Below are positions 59,803 through 64,000 of a DNA stretch of 64,000 nucleotides, in pieces (position 1 is the first letter of the stretch; every line of letters begins with the position of its first letter). A model generated the notes under the pieces. It was not told where the DNA came from. It worked only from the letters and a program-made list of their open reading frames with translations, and did no database searches. The stretch is from Aquabacter cavernae (GTDB taxonomy: Bacteria; Pseudomonadota; Alphaproteobacteria; Rhizobiales; Xanthobacteraceae): the NCBI RefSeq assembly GCF_003993795.1, contig NZ_RWKV01000008.1, forward strand, positions 1,364,001-1,428,000, written 5' to 3'. A program made the position numbers and the translations under genes.

Positions 59803-60219
59803 TCAGGCCGGCTCGGTCACCGCCCGGAAGCGGATCACGGCGTGGTAGGTGCGCCCGTCGCCGTCGCGGCGCACCTCGGCGGTGGTGGCGCGCAGATTGG
59901 CGAGGCGGTGGCCGGACAATGCCAGAGGCGCATCATGCAGCGCCTGCTGCACGGCGGCGGCGATGGCGAAGCCCTCCCGCCGCCCGCCGGCGCGGGAATA
60001 AGCGTGCAGCATCAGGCTCTGCTCCGTGCCGCCTTCGGGCATCACGGCGCCGTCCGACACCAGCGCCTCGCCCAGGGTCACGAAGGGAAAGGCCGCGTCC
60101 GAGGGCGCGCCGTCATAGACGCGCGCACCGCCCAGCAGGGCCAGCAGCGGCGCGTCCGACGCGAGCCGCGCATACAGCGCCTGGCGCAAGGCCAGCGCAG
60201 CGCTCATGGGTGCCGTCAT
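59803..60219 (-). CDS. DUF3168 tail terminator protein (gp8-like)
   Basis: 138 aa. ALRQALYARLASDAPLLALLGGARVYDGAPSDAAFPFVTLGEALVSD and a C-terminal FRAVTEP are the DUF3168 signature; these proteins cap the tail tube at the neck. The ATG overlaps the upstream stop by ATGA; a second ATG four codons in is possible. Confidence 0.9.
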   Translation of the reverse strand: MTAPMSAALALRQALYARLASDAPLLALLGGARVYDGAPSDAAFPFVTLGEALVSDGAVMPEGGTEQSLMLHAYSRAGGRREGFAIAAAVQQALHDAPLALSGHRLANLRATTAEVRRDGDGRTYHAVIRFRAVTEPA

Positions 60220-60497
60220 CCGCGCCTCCGCAGCAAAGCGAGAGCCGGGGCGAGCCAAGGGCGGGCCTCGGCGGAAAGGGTGCCGGTCTCCCGCGCCACG
60301 GCGGCGGGATCGGTGCTGCCGAGGCGGCGGCGATCGCCCGCCGCCTCCCGCTCCAGGACGATGCCGGCGCGGACGGCCTCGGCTGAAAGTGCCGCCTCGG
60401 CGCGGTCCAGCGCGGCCTGGGTGAGGCGCGGGGCGAGCGCGCGGGCGAGGCGTTCGCCCAGCCCCGCATCACCCGTGCTGCGGGAGAGGAGGATCAT
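60216..60497 (-). CDS. Small GTA-linked protein between head closure and DUF3168 genes
   Basis: 93 aa, helical and Ala/Arg-rich (LGERLARALAPRLTQAALDRAEAALSAEAVRAGIVLEREAAGDRRRLGS). It overlaps both neighbours by ATGA, so it is a real member of the operon. R. capsulatus has, as far as I recall, no gene at this place. It could be a minimal neck or tail-completion protein (HK97 gp10-like position); this is only positional. Confidence 0.65.
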   Translation of the reverse strand: MILLSRSTGDAGLGERLARALAPRLTQAALDRAEAALSAEAVRAGIVLEREAAGDRRRLGSTDPAAVARETGTLSAEARPWLAPALALLRRRG

Positions 60498-60811
60498 GTC
60501 TGTTCCTCCAGGCAGCGGCAGCGGCTGAAACGCCCGCGCCCATCGGGATCCGAGACGCTCTGCACCTCCAGACTGCGCGCGCCCAGCACCAGCCGGTCGC
60601 CGGGCGCCAGCGTATTGGGCGCGCGCACCGTCACCCGGTGCGCCAGCATGGCGATGGGCCGCTCCTCGGCGAGGCCGGTGCCGTCCGAGAGCGGTTCGAT
60701 GGCGCCCCAGAGCCGGTCCACGGTCAGCCAGGTGCGGGCGACCCCACCCACGCCGTCCGGCAGGTCCACCGCCGTGCGGTGCTGGAACAGGTGGCGCAGC
60801 GGCCCGGTCAC
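60494..60811 (-). CDS. Head-tail closure/adaptor protein (gp7-like)
   Basis: 105 aa with a GTG start in a GTGA overlap. LRHLFQHRTAVDLPDGVGGVARTWLTVDRLWGAIEPL and RVTVRAPNTLAPGDRLVLGARSLEVQSVSDPDGRGRFSRCRCLEEQ match the phage head closure family, a small beta-barrel that seals the capsid portal and attaches the tail. Confidence 0.9.
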   Translation of the reverse strand: MTGPLRHLFQHRTAVDLPDGVGGVARTWLTVDRLWGAIEPLSDGTGLAEERPIAMLAHRVTVRAPNTLAPGDRLVLGARSLEVQSVSDPDGRGRFSRCRCLEEQT

Positions 60812-61371
60812 AGCCGCACCATGCGGTAGGGGCGCAGCAGCGCCGCGACGCCCTCCGGCAGCAGGCCGGCGACGCCCGCTTCCTCGCGCCGCTCATGCAG
60901 ATGAGCCGCCAGCAGCCGCACCGCCTGGACCAGATCCCCGGGCACGTCCTGGGAGGTCTCGCCATAGCCCAGCACGAGGTCGAACTCGATACCGCCCACA
61001 CGGCGGTCCGGCGCGGGCAGGCGCGCCTTGTCCAGCGCGATCACGGCGGGCGTGCGGTCGCCGCGCAGCGTGAAGGCATTGAGCGGCAGGGCCGTCTCGC
61101 TCCCATCCGCATGGCGCAGCCGCGCGGCGGCGATGGTGGCGGCGGGCGCGAGCGGCAGCAGCAGCAGGCCGGAGGGCGGCCAGGCATCGCGCACCACGCG
61201 CCAGGTCTGGGTCAGCAGGATGCGCGCGGCCGCGCTCTCCACCATCTGCCGGGCGGTGGTGATGAGGCGGCCGAGGAGCGCGTCCTCCGCATCCTGGGTG
61301 ATGCGCAGGAAATCCTTCAGGTCGGCCACGGTGAGGGGCTCGGCCGGGGGGCCGGTGAGAAGCTCGGGCAT
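60808..61371 (-). CDS. Head-tail connector protein (gp6-like)
   Basis: 187 aa. EPLTVADLKDFLRITQDAEDALLGRLITTARQMVESAAARILLTQTWRVV is the phage gp6-like adaptor signature; GEFDLVLGYGETSQDVPGDLVQAVRLLAAHLHE-like residues follow at about 135-165 (seen: GGIEFDLVLGYGE and DVPGDLVQAVRLLAAHLHE). It docks below the portal. The start at 61371 is 90 bp from the divergent protease gene, so the rest of the GTA operon must be transcribed either from this gap or through the protease gene. Confidence 0.88.
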   Translation of the reverse strand: MPELLTGPPAEPLTVADLKDFLRITQDAEDALLGRLITTARQMVESAAARILLTQTWRVVRDAWPPSGLLLLPLAPAATIAAARLRHADGSETALPLNAFTLRGDRTPAVIALDKARLPAPDRRVGGIEFDLVLGYGETSQDVPGDLVQAVRLLAAHLHERREEAGVAGLLPEGVAALLRPYRMVRL

Positions 61372-61462
61372 GGGGGCTCCGCTGTGCGGGGGTGGGCGCA
61401 CGGTGCGTGCGAATGGGACAGGCGAATTGACGGCGGCGCGGGCGCGCGCCAGAAAGCGGGCG

Positions 61463-62233
61463 ATGCCCAGCCGCGCCCTCCTCCTTCGTGCCCGCCCCGT
61501 CCTGCGCCTGATGCTCGGGCTCGCGGCGCTCGCCGCTTTGCCCGCGCCCGCGCGCGCCATCGTAGGGGGCGGTGCCGCGCCGCCGGAGGTGGCGGCGCGC
61601 ACGGTGATGATCGTCTCCACGCGCGGGGCGTCCTGCACCGGCACGGTGCTCGCACCGGACCTGCTGCTCACCGCCGCCCATTGCGTGGCGCCGCAGGCGG
61701 ACTATGCGGTGGCGCTGGTGGGCCAAGGGCCGGTCCAGCTCATTCCGGTGGTGCGCACGGCCCTCCATCCCGGCTTCAGCGGGGAGCAGTTCCGCACCCG
61801 ACGCCCGACGCCCGACCTCGCTCTGGTGAAGCTCGCGGAGCCGCTGCCGGGCCGCTTCGTGCCCGCGCGCCTCGCGCCCGATACCGGCCTGCCGCCGCGC
61901 GGCGCGACCTTCCTCATCGCCGGCTTCGGCATGACGGCGGACGGGGCGGAGAAGACAGCGGGAACCTTGCGGGCCGTGTCGCTGCCCTCCATCGGCACCA
62001 CGGGGGGCATCATGGTCCGCCTCTCCGTGCCGGAGGGCGGGGCGGGCGCCTGCACGGGTGACAGCGGCGGCCCGGCCTTCTCGAACGGCGATGTGGCCGG
62101 GGTCATCGGCTGGGTGACGGCGGTCGGCGGCGCGCGCGGCTGCGGCGGCGTCACGGGCATCACGCTGGTGGGCCTCCAGCGGGACTGGATCGCGCGGGCC
62201 GCGCAGCAATTGGGGCGCCCGCTCGGGCAATGA
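61463..62233 (+). CDS. Secreted trypsin-like serine protease inserted in the GTA cluster
   Basis: 256 aa. A signal peptide (residues about 1-32, ending PAPARA) is followed at once by IVGGGAAPPEV, the classic new N-terminus of chymotrypsin-type enzymes. Triad: His in LLTAAHCV, Asp in DLALVKLAEPL, Ser in CTGDSGGPAF. The S1 pocket region (GACTGDSGG) suggests the trypsin-like subfamily. It lies on the opposite strand between the capsid and connector genes and is followed by repeat copy B. It is not part of known GTAs. The ribosome site is weak. Chymotrypsin-type secreted proteases occur sporadically in alphaproteobacteria; the target is unknown. Confidence 0.82.
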   Translation: MPSRALLLRARPVLRLMLGLAALAALPAPARAIVGGGAAPPEVAARTVMIVSTRGASCTGTVLAPDLLLTAAHCVAPQADYAVALVGQGPVQLIPVVRTALHPGFSGEQFRTRRPTPDLALVKLAEPLPGRFVPARLAPDTGLPPRGATFLIAGFGMTADGAEKTAGTLRAVSLPSIGTTGGIMVRLSVPEGGAGACTGDSGGPAFSNGDVAGVIGWVTAVGGARGCGGVTGITLVGLQRDWIARAAQQLGRPLGQ

Positions 62234-62270
62234 AGCCAACGGCCCGCGCGCTGAACGCACGGGCCCCTTG

Positions 62271-62373
62271 TACCAACGGCCCCGGTCTTCCGACCGGTGC
62301 CGAGTGGGTTTCGCTCAAGCGCCGCGCGGGCTTGACCAAAGGCCCGTGAGCCGTGCTCACGGGCCTTTGGTGT
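62271..62373. repeat. Dispersed structured intergenic repeat, copy B
   Basis: About 103 bp, similar to 10249-10350, beginning TACCAACGGCC and ending in a perfect 17-bp inverted repeat (62335-62351 with 62355-62371, loop CGT) four bases before the capsid stop complement. An inner CCGGTC-TTCC-GACCGG hairpin lies near 62283. It occupies most of the 144-bp gap between convergent genes. Confidence 0.75.
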
Positions 62374-62377
62374 GACG

Positions 62378-63619
62378 TCAGCTCACGGCGAACTTCAGGA
62401 GCTTGGCCGCGTCGAAGTCCTGGATGCCGCCGCCCACCCGCTTGGTGGTGTAGAACAGCACATAGGGCTTGGCCGAATAGGGATCGCGCAGCACCCGCAC
62501 GCCCGCCCGGTCCACCACCAGATAGAAGCGGCGGAAATCGCCGAAGGCGATGGGGAAGGCCCCGTCCGCGATATCCGGCATGTCCTCGCTCTCCACGATG
62601 GGAAAGCCCATGAGGCTGGCGGGCTGGCCCGCCGATGCGGGCGGCGCCCAGAGATAGGCGCCGGTCTCGTCCTTCAGCTTGCGCACCGCCGCCTGGGTGC
62701 GCCGGTTCATGACGAAGGAGGCATTCTGCCGATAGCCGCCCTTCAGCGCATAGACGAGATCCACCAGCGCGTCGGAGGGATTGGTGGCGTCGAAGGCGCC
62801 CGCCGTGCCGGTGGCCACATAGCCCACCTTGTCCCAGGCCCAGGCGCTCTCGGCCACCTTGGTATAAGCGAGGAAGCCCTTGGGCTTGGCGATGCCGTCG
62901 CCGGTCACGAAGGCCGTGCCCTCCTGCTCGGCGAAGACCGTGTCCACCTCCCCGGCGATCCAGGCTTCCAAATTCACCTGCGCATCGTCCAGCAGCGCCT
63001 GGGTGGCGGCGGGCATGGCATAGAGTTCCATGGCCGGGAAGCTCAACTCCACCAAGGCCGGGCTGTCGGTCTGCGGGCGTGCGGCGGTCTCGGCCGCCCA
63101 TCCGGCCGCCGGGCCGGTCTTCAGGAAGGGCTTCTTGTAGGTGCCCGCGCCGATCACCCGTACGGTGGCGATGGCGCGGATGGGCGAGAGGGCGGAGAGG
63201 CGGCGGCCGATCTCGGTCTCGATCTCGAACGGCACCAGATAGCCCCCGTCCGGCCCGCTACCCACCGACAGCGCCTTCTGCTCCAGCGCCTTCAGCCCCG
63301 CCTGCTCGCCATGGCGGGCATAGACGAGGAAGGCATCCGCATGGGCGTCCCCCTCCGTCCCGCGCGCCGGGCCGCCCAGGGCCGGGCGGCGGCTCTTGGT
63401 GGCGAGGGCATCGAGGCGCGCCTTCTGGGTATCCATGGCCACCGCCATGCGCTCGATCTTGTCGGTGAGCAGCGGATCGGCGGCGCCGCGCCGCTCGATC
63501 TCGGCGAGGCGTGCGTCATTCGCCCGCCGATAATCCTCGAAGGTGGCGGTGAGGTCGTCCGCCTCGGACAGGTCGCCGGGCAGCATCACCTTGGTCTCAG
63601 GCGCGGAAAGAAGGGTCAT
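62378..63619 (-). CDS. GTA major capsid protein (gp5-like, HK97 fold)
   Basis: 413 aa. The N-terminal 100 residues are a coiled-coil scaffold (TATFEDYRRANDARLAEIERRGAADPLLTDKIERMAVAMDTQKARLDAL) removed by the prohead protease, probably near LEQKALSVGSGPDGG. The mature part has the HK97 hallmarks: GGYLVPFEIETEIGRRLSALSPIRAIATVRVI, GWAAETAARPQTDSPALVELSFPAMELYAMPAATQALLDDAQVNLEAWI and FYTTKRVGGGIQDFDAAKLLKF. It overlaps the protease gene by 23 bases. Confidence 0.95.
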   Translation of the reverse strand: MTLLSAPETKVMLPGDLSEADDLTATFEDYRRANDARLAEIERRGAADPLLTDKIERMAVAMDTQKARLDALATKSRRPALGGPARGTEGDAHADAFLVYARHGEQAGLKALEQKALSVGSGPDGGYLVPFEIETEIGRRLSALSPIRAIATVRVIGAGTYKKPFLKTGPAAGWAAETAARPQTDSPALVELSFPAMELYAMPAATQALLDDAQVNLEAWIAGEVDTVFAEQEGTAFVTGDGIAKPKGFLAYTKVAESAWAWDKVGYVATGTAGAFDATNPSDALVDLVYALKGGYRQNASFVMNRRTQAAVRKLKDETGAYLWAPPASAGQPASLMGFPIVESEDMPDIADGAFPIAFGDFRRFYLVVDRAGVRVLRDPYSAKPYVLFYTTKRVGGGIQDFDAAKLLKFAVS

Positions 63620-64000
63620 GTGAGATCCTCGCGGTACGGGAGAGAAGGGGCGCGGCGATGCGCGCGCCCGGCTGCATGGGGAAGGTCACCACCGACACTT
63701 CCCAGAGATCGACGCGCAGGAGCCGGCGCGCGCGGCGGCTGGGATCGGTGCGGGCGCGCACGGCCTTGAAGCCGATGGAAAGGCCGTCCAGCGCCCCTTC
63801 CGCCACGAGGGTCTGCACCTCGCGGGCGCGCCGCACATCCAGCGACAGGCGCCCGCGCACGAACAGGCCGCGCGTGTCCTCGCCGATCTCGTCCCACACG
63901 CCGATGGGCTCGGCGGGGTCGTGCTGGTAGAGCAGGCGCACGCCCGCTGCGCCGCGCGCGGCCAGGGTCTCGGCGAAGGCACCGCGCTCGACGATGTCAC
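63597..64000 (-). CDS. GTA prohead protease (gp4-like), partial
   Basis: The C-terminal 133 codons are visible; the frame runs off the right edge. DIVERGAFAETLAARGAAGVRLLYQHDPAEPIGVWDEIGEDTRGLFVRGRLSLD is the HK97 prohead protease core, with the catalytic His in YQHD and a Ser in GLSIGFKAVRAR. It cleaves the scaffold part of the capsid protein during maturation. A start inside the window at 63941 (GTG) would cut into the conserved core and is rejected. Confidence 0.92.
   Translation of the reverse strand, partial: DIVERGAFAETLAARGAAGVRLLYQHDPAEPIGVWDEIGEDTRGLFVRGRLSLDVRRAREVQTLVAEGALDGLSIGFKAVRARTDPSRRARRLLRVDLWEVSVVTFPMQPGARIAAPLLSRTARISHDPSFRA

Larger units (their letters stand above)
47525..64000 (-). 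mobile_element. Gene transfer agent (RcGTA-type) cluster with lysis genes, truncated at the right edge
   Basis: Prohead protease, capsid, connector, closure protein, DUF3168, major tail protein, gp10, gp10.1, tape measure, DUF2460, DUF2163, NlpC/P60 and megatron follow the order of the Rhodobacter capsulatus GTA genes g4-g15. There is no integrase, repressor or replication gene, base composition is like the rest of the window, and all structural frames are intact. The RcGTA head-spike homologues and a lysis cassette, which are at separate loci in Rhodobacter, directly follow. A domesticated element is the best reading. Terminase and portal should lie beyond 64000. Confidence 0.85.

Noticed and set aside
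47525-64000. Interpretation as an active integrated prophage
   Set aside because: No integrase, repressor, replication genes or attachment repeats are visible, composition is host-like, and the gene order matches RcGTA. The part beyond the right edge could still change this.
1-64000. tRNA, rRNA, CRISPR arrays and IS elements
   Set aside because: I looked for TpsiC-like segments, regular spaced repeats and transposase motifs and saw none that hold up; weak tRNA-like elements cannot be excluded without a covariance search.

Overview
The window is high-GC DNA whose genes point to an alphaproteobacterium of the order Hyphomicrobiales (Rhizobiales), plausibly Xanthobacteraceae (Xanthobacter/Azorhizobium/Ancylobacter-like; inferred, not proven). 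Support: a ccmI-ccmE-ccmF-ccmH / degP / response regulator / histidine kinase / glnE / PleC-like kinase block, FeuPQ-like regulators beside it, and an RcGTA-type gene transfer agent (GTA). I saw no tRNA, rRNA, CRISPR array or insertion sequence.

Layout. 0-2.6 kb: a xanthine-dehydrogenase-family molybdoenzyme (2Fe-2S and Mo domains fused; cut by the left edge) with its FAD subunit. 2.8-15.9 kb: housekeeping genes (exported amide hydrolase, acyl-CoA synthetase, rpe, xseB, hisZ-hisG, mdh, hemN, an unusual soluble MCP-like sensor, pepN). 16-20.6 kb: a five-gene operon joining a carboxymuconolactone-decarboxylase-like protein and an acyl-CoA-dehydrogenase-like enzyme to an SsuABC/NrtABC-type ABC importer. 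20.7-29.3 kb (all minus strand): a sulfur island with cysE, an encapsulin shell carrying a cNMP-binding-like insert, a cysteine desulfurase with a long disordered N-terminal cargo region, a membrane rhodanese, then a polar-amino-acid ABC importer and a cysteine hydrolase. A sharp promoter with an overlapping palindromic operator precedes cysE. 29.7-47.4 kb: pleC-like kinase, glnE, a two-component pair with degP, cytochrome c maturation genes, a YidB-like protein, a lipoprotein and FeuQ/FeuP-like regulators.

47.5-64 kb: a GTA on the minus strand, read from right to left: prohead protease (cut by the right edge), capsid, connector, head closure, tail and baseplate proteins, megatron, two head-spike proteins resembling rcc01080/rcc01079, a fibre-like protein, and a lysis cassette (GH108 endolysin with a membrane tail, holin or i-spanin candidate, and a nested Rz1-like lipoprotein). 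Genes on the opposite strand interrupt it: a secreted trypsin-like protease between capsid and connector, a histone-H1-like Lys/Ala/Pro protein between tape measure and distal tail protein, and a small membrane protein before the lysis genes.

The most notable items are the encapsulin sulfur island with its operator, the GTA with linked spike and lysis genes and interleaved foreign-type genes, and a dispersed structured repeat whose two copies show compensatory stem changes and both sit at convergent gene ends.
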